25,430 nucleotides of DNA from an uncultured Prevotellaceae bacterium (GTDB lineage: Bacteria; Bacteroidota; Bacteroidia; Bacteroidales; Bacteroidaceae), in NCBI GenBank assembly GCA_937891085.1, contig CALAEY010000124.1, positions 1-25,430 of the forward strand. The letters are read 5' to 3'. Below the pieces are notes generated by a model. The model was given only the letters and a program-made list of their open reading frames with translations. It did not search any database and was not told the origin of the DNA. Shown here piece by piece: positions 14,926-22,936 of this stretch. Positions within the stretch are counted from its first letter, which is position 1. Each line of letters begins with the position of its first letter. Position numbers and translations under genes: made by a program.

Positions 14926-15330
14926 ATGAAAGCATTATTACCTGTTTATTGTCGTCCTTTGGGCTATCTGATGATAGCCTTAGGCATGTTTATGCCCATC
15001 TCCATGGCTCTGATGGGAAAAGTAACGGATTTCAATCTGGTGTTCTACAAAGAGTGTTCAAGGTTGTTCATGGTCATGGGGTGCCTCATGATTATCTTCG
15101 CCTTCAGCAAGGAGGAGAACAGAGAGATTGAGGAAGGGCGCAACCGTGCCGTGCGCAATGCCATGTTTATCACCGTGCTTATCCTGTTTTTCAATATGGT
15201 ATATAGGGTGTATACCAGAGACCTGACTTCTGCAGATTCGTCTACCTTCTTGATTTTCCTCATTGCCAACGTGCTCTGCGTGGAGTATGAGATTAACAGG
15301 GTAAAGATAAGGAATCTTTTCAAACGTTGA
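14926..15330 (+). CDS. Small integral membrane protein of unknown function
   Basis: A 134-aa protein with four hydrophobic segments, about residues 12-30 (GYLMIALGMFMPISMALMG), 46-62, 78-98 and 104-120, joined by short charged loops (KEENREIEEGRN; KVTDFN). There is no signal peptide beyond the first helix and no recognised motif. It is probably in the inner membrane. It lies divergent from aroB and 81 bp before the outer membrane barrel gene, with a weak A/T hairpin between. I do not recognise the family. Confidence 0.75.
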   Translation: MKALLPVYCRPLGYLMIALGMFMPISMALMGKVTDFNLVFYKECSRLFMVMGCLMIIFAFSKEENREIEEGRNRAVRNAMFITVLILFFNMVYRVYTRDLTSADSSTFLIFLIANVLCVEYEINRVKIRNLFKR

Positions 15331-15353
15331 TAAAAATTGATAATTTTTTATCA
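15328..15353 (+). terminator. Weak A/T-rich hairpin after the small membrane protein gene
   Basis: TGATAAAAA (15328-15336) and TTTTTATCA (15345-15353) are perfect 9-bp complements; the first arm includes the stop codon. The low GC content makes termination uncertain. Confidence 0.3.
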
Positions 15354-15411
15354 TGTTATTAAACCTTTTGTCTTTTTCTCTGTCAAACTGAGAAAATGAC
15401 AATTATTTGGT

Positions 15412-18400
15412 ATGGAAAAGTTAAAGATTAGTAGAGTTTGTGTAAGAAGAGTGTTGCAGTTGGTAGTGCTTTTGGTGTTGGCACTTACCGCACAGGCACA
15501 AAATCGGAACATCACTGTAGCTGGACAAGTTTTGGACTCAGACTCAAAGGAGCCTGTGGTGCAAGCCAATGTCCGTCTGCTCAGTTTACCCGACAGTACA
15601 TATATCGCAGGGGCGGCATCTACCAGTAACGGCTACTTTGTCTTACCAAAAGCTGCCATCGGTAATTATGTCTTAAAGGTTACCTATATAGGCTATAAGA
15701 CCAAGGTGACCCCTTTAAGGCTTACAGCTGATTCTGCTGAGGAAATCAATATCGGTCAGATAGTATTGGAACCAGACAGTAAGCTTCTGTCTGAGGCTGT
15801 GGTGACTGCAGAGGTAGCCAAGGTGCAAGCCATCGAGGATACCTTGGTGTATAACGCTGCTGCCTATAGGGTATCAGAAGGTGCCATGCTTGAAGAACTG
15901 GTGAAGAAAATGCCGGGCGCAGAAGTGGATTCAGAAGGAAATGTGAAAATAAACGGAAAAGAAGTAAAGAAAATCATGGTCAATGGTAAGGAATTCTTCG
16001 GAGGTGACGTCGCTACTGGCTTGAAGAACCTGCCTGTGGACATGGTGGAGAATGTGAAGACTTATGACCGTCAGTCGGACATGGCACGTGTGACGGGTAT
16101 CGAAGACGGTGAGGAGGAAACTGTGCTTGACCTCACCGTGAAGAAAGGCATGAATCAAGGATGGTTTGGCAACATCGATCTTGGCGCAGGCAATCACAAA
16201 CGCTATACTGGTCGTGCCATGGTCAACAGATTTTATGATAACACCCAGGTTTCTTTCATCAGTTCTGCCAACAACGTGAACGACCGTGGTTTCGGTGGAG
16301 GCGGTGGCTTTGGAGGCGGAGGTTTTGGCCGTCAGAACCAAGGCCTCACAGCTACGAAGACCTTGGGCGTGAGCTTCGCCACAGAAACCAGTAAGTTGGA
16401 ACTTGGTGGTAGTGCGCGTTATAACTATCGTGACAATGATGCCATCACCATCGGACAGACGGAAAACATCTTAAGCTCAGGAAGTTCGTTCCAGAATTCC
16501 AACTCCCTCTCTGGAAACAACAATAAGTCGTTCAATGCTGATTTCCGCTTGGAATGGAAACCCAACGACCTTACCAATATCCAACTTCGTCCTAATTTCT
16601 CTGTTGGTAAGACGGGTTCTTATTCCAACAGCCAGCAAGGTACGTTCAAGTCGGATCCTTTCGAGGTAGTGGACAATCCTAACGACTATCTGGACTTCAA
16701 TACATTAGTGGACGATCCTCTGCGCAGCATCCGCATCAATGCTGCCAATAACGGTAGCTTGAGTAAGGGCAATAGCTTATCTACCAATACGACCTTGCAG
16801 ATAAACAGAAGACTGAACGACTCTGGACGTAACATCACCTTCCGTGGCAGATTCCAATACGGTGACAATGACAGTGACCAGTTCACTGAGAACCTGACAC
16901 GCTATTATCAGTTGCTGAATGCACAAGGTCAGGACTCTACACTCGTGCGAAATCAGTATATCAGTTCTCCGAATAAAACTACGAGCCTGATGGGACAGCT
17001 CACCTATAGCGAACCTATTGCCAATCAGGTCTATTTGCAGTTCAGCTATCAGCTCACTTATGGATACCGTGACAATGACCGCAGTACCTACGATTTGGCA
17101 CAGTTCCCTTGGAGCCTTGGTGAATCGTTGCCAAGCAACTACCAGACAGCCGTCGTAGATAGCTTGGGTAAGTATGCCGAATATCGCTACTACAATCATG
17201 ATGCCATGGTGGCCTTGCGTGTTGTACGGAGCTCATATCAGTTCACGGCAGGTATGTCTTTCCAACCTCAGCACACCAACTTGTCGTATAAGCGAGGTGA
17301 ATATATGATAGATACGGTGCGCAACGTGTTTAACTTTGCCCCGAATGTTGACCTGCGTCTGCGTTTCTCAAAGGTTAGTCAGCTGCGTTTCACCTATCGT
17401 GGAAACAATTCACAGCCCAGTATGGAGAACCTGTTGCCTATTGTAGACAACTCGAACCCGATGAATATCCAAGTGGGTAATCCTGGCTTGAAACCTTCGT
17501 TCTCGCACAACATTCAGGCGTTCTTCAATACCTTCGATGCCGAGCATCAGCGCAGCATCGTGGTGAATGCCAACTTTAATGCTACGCAGAACAGCATCAG
17601 TAACAGTAGGACCTATAATGAAGAAACCGGTGGATGGATTACGACACCGAAGAATATCAATGGAAACTGGAGTGCCATGGGTATGTTTGGCTTCAATACG
17701 GCACTGAAGAACCCGAAATTCACTGTCAGTTCCTTCTCTAATGTGAACTATGCAAACAGCGTAGCTTATCTCACGGATAATATCACCAAGATAGAGGACA
17801 AAAACCATACCACCAACCTGACCCTGAGCGAACGTTTAAACGGTGCTTATCGTAACAGCTGGTTTGAATTTGGCATCAATGGTAATATCAACTACTCTAT
17901 GGAGCGCAACAAGCTGAATGAATCGCTGAATCAGGATCCTTATACATACTCCTATGGTGCAAACCTCTCTCTGACATTCCCTTGGAGCATGACGTTATCG
18001 ACAGACATTAATAATCAGAGTCGTCGTGGATATACCGACAAGAGCATGAACCGTGATGAGCTGATTTGGAATGCGCAGATAGCACAGCCTTTGCTGAGAG
18101 GATCTGCTTCTCTGAGTTTCGAGATGTATGATATCTTGCATAAGCAAAGTAACATCTCACGAACCTTCAATGCTTCGATGCGTTCAGTGAGCAGCTACAA
18201 TGCCATTAACAGCTACTTCCTGGTACACTTCCTCTATCGCCTGAACATCTTTAAGGGACAACGTCCACAAGGTCGTAACAGAGGTGGTATGGGAGGCCCT
18301 GGTGGCGAAGGTCCGGGCGGTGGTGATGCTCCTGGAGGTGGTGGCGGCTTCCGTCCTGGAGGCGGTGGTGGCTTCCCTGGTGGTGGCGGCGGTGGCCGTC

Positions 18401-18414
18401 CTGGCGGACGTTAA
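15412..18414 (+). CDS. Outer membrane beta-barrel protein, TonB-receptor-like with CarboxypepD_reg domain
   Basis: A 1000-aa protein with a signal peptide (to about residue 30, ALTAQAQ). A CarboxypepD_reg-like domain follows at about 35-120 (ITVAGQVLDSDSKEPVVQANVRL..., Y.LKVTYIGYKT). A plug-like part is at about 125-250, including the pattern MLEELVKKMPGAEVD..G.VKINGKEVKKIMVNGKEFFGGD. The rest is a long aromatic- and Asn-rich beta-barrel (OMP_b-brl_3 type). Glycine-rich stretches occur at about 294-305 and in the last 50 residues (GGMGGPGGEGPGGG and similar). No SusD-like gene is nearby, so this is not a classical glycan uptake locus. It may transport or bind something at the outer membrane, or be a structural surface protein. 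Confidence 0.88.
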   Translation: MEKLKISRVCVRRVLQLVVLLVLALTAQAQNRNITVAGQVLDSDSKEPVVQANVRLLSLPDSTYIAGAASTSNGYFVLPKAAIGNYVLKVTYIGYKTKVTPLRLTADSAEEINIGQIVLEPDSKLLSEAVVTAEVAKVQAIEDTLVYNAAAYRVSEGAMLEELVKKMPGAEVDSEGNVKINGKEVKKIMVNGKEFFGGDVATGLKNLPVDMVENVKTYDRQSDMARVTGIEDGEEETVLDLTVKKGMNQGWFGNIDLGAGNHKRYTGRAMVNRFYDNTQVSFISSANNVNDRGFGGGGGFGGGGFGRQNQGLTATKTLGVSFATETSKLELGGSARYNYRDNDAITIGQTENILSSGSSFQNSNSLSGNNNKSFNADFRLEWKPNDLTNIQLRPNFSVGKTGSYSNSQQGTFKSDPFEVVDNPNDYLDFNTLVDDPLRSIRINAANNGSLSKGNSLSTNTTLQINRRLNDSGRNITFRGRFQYGDNDSDQFTENLTRYYQLLNAQGQDSTLVRNQYISSPNKTTSLMGQLTYSEPIANQVYLQFSYQLTYGYRDNDRSTYDLAQFPWSLGESLPSNYQTAVVDSLGKYAEYRYYNHDAMVALRVVRSSYQFTAGMSFQPQHTNLSYKRGEYMIDTVRNVFNFAPNVDLRLRFSKVSQLRFTYRGNNSQPSMENLLPIVDNSNPMNIQVGNPGLKPSFSHNIQAFFNTFDAEHQRSIVVNANFNATQNSISNSRTYNEETGGWITTPKNINGNWSAMGMFGFNTALKNPKFTVSSFSNVNYANSVAYLTDNITKIEDKNHTTNLTLSERLNGAYRNSWFEFGINGNINYSMERNKLNESLNQDPYTYSYGANLSLTFPWSMTLSTDINNQSRRGYTDKSMNRDELIWNAQIAQPLLRGSASLSFEMYDILHKQSNISRTFNASMRSVSSYNAINSYFLVHFLYRLNIFKGQRPQGRNRGGMGGPGGEGPGGGDAPGGGGGFRPGGGGGFPGGGGGGRPGGR

Positions 18415-18445
18415 TCCCCTTACCAATTATAATTTGTCATAAATT

Positions 18446-18478
18446 CTTGGTAGATTTCGATAGTTTTCTCTATATTTG
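18446..18478 (+). promoter_or_regulatory. Promoter of cardiolipin synthase gene
   Basis: CTTG (18446-18449), a 21-bp spacer and TATATTTG (18471-18478, exact TAnnTTTG). The -7 element lies within the first arm and loop of a 13-bp inverted repeat. Confidence 0.5.
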
Positions 18479-18502
18479 CTTTCTGCAACTATAGAGAAAA
18501 CT
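18462..18502. repeat. Perfect 13-bp inverted repeat over the cls promoter
   Basis: AGTTTTCTCTATA (18462-18474) and TATAGAGAAAACT (18490-18502) are exact complements with a 15-base spacer, followed by TTTTT and the ATG 18508. It could be an operator, or a terminator for the upstream outer membrane gene, as a T-run follows the stem. Confidence 0.7.
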
Positions 18503-18507
18503 TTTTT

Positions 18508-19947
18508 ATGGCACTTTGGGTCATGGACATCTATCAGATCTTCTCCACCACATTGAGTACGTTCTATGTCTTGGCGATTGTCAGCATCATCATCTTGATG
18601 GTGCTGGAGAATCGTAATCCTGTGAAGACGGTGTCATGGATTCTGGTGCTTACTTTCTTGCCTGTGGTGGGACTGATTTTGTATCTCCTTTTTGGTCGTG
18701 ATCAGCGTAGAGAACGGCGCATCAGCAAGAAGGGCTATAGCCGACTGCTGAGTAAGCCAAGGGCAGAGTTTCAGGCGCAAGAGGCTGTCATAGTTCCTAC
18801 AGAGTACAAGCATCTGGTAAAGCTGTTCCAGAATGTAGATCAGTCGTTCCCCTTTGGAGGGAATCAGATAGAAACCTACATCGAAGGGCAGTCTATGCTC
18901 AATGCCTTGTTGGAAGAACTTAGGAAGGCTGAACATCACATCCACATGGAGTTTTATATCTTCAATGACGATGAGGTGGGGCATAAGGTGCTGCAAGTCC
19001 TAGAAGAGCGGGCAAGGGCAGGTGTGAAGGTACGTGTGATCTATGATGCAGTGGGGTGCTGGAATGTCTCATCCAAGTTCTTTGCACAGATGGAGAAGGC
19101 AGGCATTGAGGTGCGTGCGTTCTTAAAAGTATATTTCCCCATACTGACGGGCAGGGTCAACTATCGTAACCATCGGAAACTGACTGTCATTGACGGGAAG
19201 GTAGGATTTGTGGGAGGCATGAACCTGGCAGATCGCTATGTCAAAGGGGTGAGGTGGGGCATCTGGCGTGATACGCATCTGAAGATAGAAGGGAAAGCCG
19301 TGCATGGACTTCAGACCACCTTCTTGCTTGACTGGTATTATGTAGAGAAGGAATTGCTGACCTCGGATGAATACTTCCCCAAACTGCCAGATTTAGGAGA
19401 GTCTATCGCTCAGATAGTGACGGGAGAGCCAACTTCGCCATGGGCAGATATAGAGCATGGTTTGGTGAAAACCATCGTGGGTGCCAAGAAGTATTTCTAT
19501 GTACAGACCCCTTATTTCCTGCCTACGGAGCCAATTTTGTTTGCCTTGCAGACGGCTGCCCTTGCTGGTGTGGATGTGCGCCTGATGATTCCGCAGAAGT
19601 CGGACACCATACTCCCGCACCTTGGCACCTTGTCCTACCTACGTGATGTCTTGCAGGCAGGGGTGAAAGTCTATCGCTATAAGAAAGGCTTTTTGCATTC
19701 CAAGTTGATGGTCTCTGATGATGCATTGGTCTCTGTAGGCTCCACAAACATGGATTTCCGCAGTTTCGAGCATAATTTTGAGGTGAATGCTTTCGTGTAC
19801 GACAAGCAACTGGCTTCGGATATGAAGCGTGTGTTCATTCAAGATCAGGCAGACTCTGAGCAGGTGTTCTTGAAGGAGTGGAAGAAGCGCCCTTGGTGGG
19901 AAAGATTAATTGAAGGTACTGTCAGATTGATGGCACCATTACTATAA
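18508..19947 (+). CDS. cls: Cardiolipin synthase (phospholipase D family)
   Basis: A 479-aa inner membrane enzyme that joins two phosphatidylglycerol molecules, or a related pair, into cardiolipin. Two N-terminal membrane helices are at about 10-32 and 40-62 (YVLAIVSIIILMVLENRNPVK and WILVLTFLPVVGLILYLLFG, the PLDc_N domain). Two HKD motifs follow: HRKLTVID at 222-229 with GFVGGMNLADRY, and HSKLMVSD at 397-404 with GSTNMDFRSFEHNFE. Length is normal. ATG 18508 and the in-frame ATG 18523 are both possible starts. It forms an operon with the lipoprotein hydrolase gene, whose start lies 10 bp after its stop. Confidence 0.94.
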   Translation: MALWVMDIYQIFSTTLSTFYVLAIVSIIILMVLENRNPVKTVSWILVLTFLPVVGLILYLLFGRDQRRERRISKKGYSRLLSKPRAEFQAQEAVIVPTEYKHLVKLFQNVDQSFPFGGNQIETYIEGQSMLNALLEELRKAEHHIHMEFYIFNDDEVGHKVLQVLEERARAGVKVRVIYDAVGCWNVSSKFFAQMEKAGIEVRAFLKVYFPILTGRVNYRNHRKLTVIDGKVGFVGGMNLADRYVKGVRWGIWRDTHLKIEGKAVHGLQTTFLLDWYYVEKELLTSDEYFPKLPDLGESIAQIVTGEPTSPWADIEHGLVKTIVGAKKYFYVQTPYFLPTEPILFALQTAALAGVDVRLMIPQKSDTILPHLGTLSYLRDVLQAGVKVYRYKKGFLHSKLMVSDDALVSVGSTNMDFRSFEHNFEVNAFVYDKQLASDMKRVFIQDQADSEQVFLKEWKKRPWWERLIEGTVRLMAPLL

Positions 19948-19952
19948 GGAGG
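19946..19952 (+). promoter_or_regulatory. Strong Shine-Dalgarno site
   Basis: AAGGAGG lies 5 bp before the ATG 19958 and overlaps the cls stop codon. Such a strong site is unusual in Bacteroidota and suggests coupled or reinforced translation of the second gene. Confidence 0.7.
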
Positions 19953-19957
19953 AACAG

Positions 19958-20875
19958 ATGAGCAAGTTGACTGTTATTTTGCTGGGTGTCATGTTGGGTT
20001 TGGTCGGTTGTTCCGAACCAGCAGTACCACGCCAGAAAGTGGTAGATGAAGGAGGGCTGGGTAAGTATCCAGCTATTGTCACTGAAGATGCCCATTTCAA
20101 AGGCTATACCATTTATCGGCCTGCTGATATGGTGACAGCTGCCAAAGAGAAACCCTTGCCTCTGGTGGTGTTTGGCAATGGGGGTTGCATGAATACCTCC
20201 GTGTATTTCGAGCGTTTACTGAATGAGATCGCTTCTTTTGGCTATGTGGTGGCGGCTGTGGGTCCTTATCATGAAACGCAAGAAGAGGCTGAGGCTGATG
20301 AGGAGGCTTCCGAGTGGACTGATTATAAGCTGCTGACGGAGGCGATAGATCTGATGGGGAAGGCTGTGAAGGATGAGAAGTCTGTTTTCTATAAGACGGT
20401 GGATATGAGCCGAGTTGCTGTGATGGGACAATCATGCGGTGGCTTGCAGGCTTTGGCTGTTTCTGGAGATCCTCGTGTGAAGACAACCGTCTGCCTGAAT
20501 AGTGGAGTCATCACGCCAACGGCAGAGCAGCAGAATTTCAATCTAGTTGTAGATAAATCTATCCTCACCAAGCTTCATGCACCTATCTTATATTTAGTGG
20601 GTGGGAAGAAGGACATCGCCTATGAGAATGCGGTGGACGATTTCAACCGCATTGATCAGGTGTTTGCAGTTATTGCAACGGATGATTCCGGACACATGGG
20701 CACCTATGCGGAGGAGTTCGGAGGTACCTACGGACAGATAGCCCTTCGATGGTTGGAATGGATGCTGCATGATGAGGAGTGGGCACCTTCCGTCTTCATC
20801 GGAGAGGAGTGCATCTGCGCTTATCCTGGTTGGGATTCACAGTTTAAGAACAGGGAGAAGTTGACACTGCCATAG
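19958..20875 (+). CDS. Alpha/beta-hydrolase lipoprotein
   Basis: A 305-aa lipoprotein: the signal LTVILLGVMLGLVGC has its lipobox Cys at residue 18. The hydrolase fold shows GQSCGG with nucleophile Ser159, Asp219 in GGKKDIAYE and His246 in DDSGHMGTY, a complete triad in the right order. The layout (VVFGNGGCMNTSVYFERLLNEIASFGYVV, and on) resembles chlorophyllase/dienelactone hydrolase-like esterases, so the product is probably a periplasmic or outer-membrane-attached esterase or lipase. Being in an operon with cardiolipin synthase hints at lipid substrates, but this is weak evidence. Its last 55 bases overlap the convergent rsmD gene. Confidence 0.85.
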   Translation: MSKLTVILLGVMLGLVGCSEPAVPRQKVVDEGGLGKYPAIVTEDAHFKGYTIYRPADMVTAAKEKPLPLVVFGNGGCMNTSVYFERLLNEIASFGYVVAAVGPYHETQEEAEADEEASEWTDYKLLTEAIDLMGKAVKDEKSVFYKTVDMSRVAVMGQSCGGLQALAVSGDPRVKTTVCLNSGVITPTAEQQNFNLVVDKSILTKLHAPILYLVGGKKDIAYENAVDDFNRIDQVFAVIATDDSGHMGTYAEEFGGTYGQIALRWLEWMLHDEEWAPSVFIGEECICAYPGWDSQFKNREKLTLP

Positions 20876-21375
20876 ACTCGGCATTGGTTGAAGTGGGGGT
20901 GGGTGTCGAACTTATGATCCCTCCCATGCTCTAAGACGAAGATGCCGTTTTCCTTGAGGAGTTTCTTTTCGAAGATAAGGTCTGGAATGCTCTCCAGCTC
21001 TGGCAAGGCGTATGGAGGATCGGCAAAGATGAAGTCGAACTGCATGCTGCATCTTTGCAGGTACTTGAAAACGTCTGTATTCAGCACCAAGCTATTAGTT
21101 GTCTTGATCTCCCGCATCACCTTGTTGATGAACTGGTAGTGGTCTCGGTCTTTTTCGATGCTCACCACCTTGTCGCATCCTCTGGATAGCAGTTCCAAAC
21201 TGATGCTTCCAGTACCAGCAAACAGGTCGAGTGCCGTGATATTGTCACTGAAGTCCATGAGGTTCGTCAGCACGTTGAAAAGGTTCTCCTTGGCAAAATC
21301 GGTTGTCGGGCGTGCCTTGAAAGTACGAGGAACGTCGAAATGCCTGCCTTTGTATATGCCGCTGATCACTCTCAT
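20821..21375 (-). CDS. rsmD: 16S rRNA (guanine(966)-N(2))-methyltransferase
   Basis: A 184-aa SAM-dependent methyltransferase that modifies G966 of 16S rRNA in the assembling 30S subunit. The N-terminal MRVISGIYKGRHF and RPTTDFAKENLFNVL are signature parts of RsmD. LFAGTGSISLELLSRG (51-66) is the SAM-binding motif and DPPY (119-122) the catalytic N-methyltransferase motif. It overlaps the upstream DUF3822 gene by 4 bp (ATGA), so translation is probably coupled. The C-terminal end overlaps the convergent hydrolase gene by 55 bp. The natural family end is near VNFSLF, so the last residues are an extension into the neighbour. Confidence 0.94.
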   Translation of the reverse strand: MRVISGIYKGRHFDVPRTFKARPTTDFAKENLFNVLTNLMDFSDNITALDLFAGTGSISLELLSRGCDKVVSIEKDRDHYQFINKVMREIKTTNSLVLNTDVFKYLQRCSMQFDFIFADPPYALPELESIPDLIFEKKLLKENGIFVLEHGRDHKFDTHPHFNQCRVYGSVNFSLFLNCESQPG

Positions 21376-22148
21376 GATACCAATGCCTTAAAGTCCAGAT
21401 CCCCAGAATTCTCTACGCATCTCAGCTGCTTAATGTAGGTCTGAAACAGAGGCATCAACTCTGGATGCTCGTTTGTCAGACCTGTGAGATGGAGCTCATC
21501 TGCTTCCTGATCCAGATGCAGGTTTTTCCAGCATGACAGCACATAGTAGGCAATGTCTGTATCATGAAGGCTCAAGATGCTGTTGCAGAGCTGCAGTTGC
21601 CCTTTCTCGTAAGCCAGGAGTGTCGTAGCCGTCTTTCCTATATTCACGAAAAGCGTGCGTTTACTGCTTTTCTCTTCCTTAGCGTGATAGCGCACTAAGG
21701 TCGTGGCTTTGGCGTAGAACTTGGCATCTGGGTATTGCTCCGTGAGGAAGTCGTGCGTGCTCTCATCCATACCGAAGAGCATCACCATGTTTTCATCGGG
21801 CAGGATGTTGTAGCATACCACTTCATTCTCTGCTTGGCAGAAACTATGATAGAAAATCTCCTCCGTTTGCTCATCGTCGAAGAAAGCCAACGGCATCAGC
21901 AGATGGCGGGTAGCCTCCACGATGACGTTCACCTGCCCGAACGAATTGCTCAGCCACTCCGTCTGCTTGAATATCTTCTTGAGGTTGCCGCACTCAGAAA
22001 GCAGTAGGTCGATTTCACTTTCCCAGTTAGGAAAAAATTTTTTCTCAGTTGGGGAAGCGTTACAGAGTGAAAAACAAAATCCATCCGCTGTGAGGCGGAT
22101 GGATAATGTATATTGTTCAGATTTCCTGAAATCGATATTCTCTAACAT
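21372..22148 (-). CDS. DUF3822 family protein
   Basis: A 258-aa cytoplasmic protein of unknown function. From memory the start (LSIRLTADGFCFSLCN), the DDEQTEEIFYHSF segment and the FVNIGKTATTLLAYEKGQLQLCNS part (an actin/ASKHA-like pattern) match DUF3822 proteins, which lie beside rsmD in many Bacteroidota. The 4-bp overlap with rsmD and the 18-bp gap from the upstream 224-aa gene indicate one operon. Its role may relate to ribosome maturation, but only the gene order suggests this. Confidence 0.85.
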   Translation of the reverse strand: MLENIDFRKSEQYTLSIRLTADGFCFSLCNASPTEKKFFPNWESEIDLLLSECGNLKKIFKQTEWLSNSFGQVNVIVEATRHLLMPLAFFDDEQTEEIFYHSFCQAENEVVCYNILPDENMVMLFGMDESTHDFLTEQYPDAKFYAKATTLVRYHAKEEKSSKRTLFVNIGKTATTLLAYEKGQLQLCNSILSLHDTDIAYYVLSCWKNLHLDQEADELHLTGLTNEHPELMPLFQTYIKQLRCVENSGDLDFKALVS

Positions 22149-22166
22149 AGGGAATGTGGAAGGGAA

Positions 22167-22841
22167 TTACTCCCAGTTACCTGCGTTATTGTTAGCAGTC
22201 TCCAGGTCACCGATCTTCAGACCTGCATATCTACCCAGCTGATCCTGCTCGTAGATCAGGTTGTTGATCTCTTGCTCATCCAGACCGTTCAGGTAGGTAG
22301 TGTAAGGAGCCTTAACTTCCAGCAGACAGAATGGAGCACCAGATCTTGCAATCTGAGTGATGGTATCCATCTGGAAGGTTGCGCCGTTGCCGAATGGGAT
22401 GTACTTCAGAGAGTCTGCGTTGAAACCCTTGCCGAAGATGGTGTCAGCTACGGCAATCCAGTTGGTATCACGACGGAAGTTCTGAAGACCATTCTTTGCA
22501 ATTTCGTCAGCCTTACCTCTCCTAATGATATCCATAGCCTTCTTCTCTGTCAAACCGCTCTCCAACTGAGCATCAGAAAGTTCACCCTGCTTGAAGATGA
22601 AAGGAATCTTTTCGGTCTTAACGAATTGAATCAGCGTATCGAAGTTGTCAGTGTACTGCTGATTGTGCAGGTTACGATACTGCTCCTGTGCTTTGCGGAT
22701 GTCAATCAGACGAGTCTGAACAGCAGCATCACGGATACTTTTCTCATTCTGGAAGTTGATTGGGCCCATAATACTTGCATAGCAAATATATACCAGAGCG
22801 GCAATACAAAGGACTAAAATAGCATTAAATACTGTTTTCAT
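22167..22841 (-). CDS. Single-pass anchored hypothetical protein
   Basis: A 224-aa protein with one N-terminal hydrophobic segment (about 5-24, VFNAILVLCIAALVYICYAS) that probably anchors it with the rest in the periplasm. After it come a helical stretch resembling a pilin-like or coiled region (IRDAAVQTRLIDIRKAQEQYRNLHNQQY), a central helical part and a beta-rich C-terminus (YIPFGNGATFQMDT..., FCLLEVKAPYTTYLNGL). No catalytic motif is seen. It leads an operon with DUF3822 and rsmD; the promoter is probably at 22877-22884. I do not recognise a named family. Confidence 0.8.
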   Translation of the reverse strand: MKTVFNAILVLCIAALVYICYASIMGPINFQNEKSIRDAAVQTRLIDIRKAQEQYRNLHNQQYTDNFDTLIQFVKTEKIPFIFKQGELSDAQLESGLTEKKAMDIIRRGKADEIAKNGLQNFRRDTNWIAVADTIFGKGFNADSLKYIPFGNGATFQMDTITQIARSGAPFCLLEVKAPYTTYLNGLDEQEINNLIYEQDQLGRYAGLKIGDLETANNNAGNWE

Positions 22842-22876
22842 GATAAATATGTTTTTTAATTATTATATTCGCACTG

Positions 22877-22884
22877 CAAAAATA
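22877..22884 (-). promoter_or_regulatory. -7 element of the 22841 operon
   Basis: TATTTTTG on the minus strand matches TAnnTTTG, 36 bp before the start codon at 22841. No clear -33 element is seen. Confidence 0.45.
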
Positions 22885-22936
22885 AGGGAAATAATTTGAA
22901 TATTTCTCTTTTATTACACTTTTTTATGCTTTTATT

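Noticed and set aside
15412..18414. A SusC/SusD glycan uptake locus
   Set aside because: There is no SusD-like lipoprotein or glycoside hydrolase next to the barrel protein, and the barrel type is OMP_b-brl_3-like.
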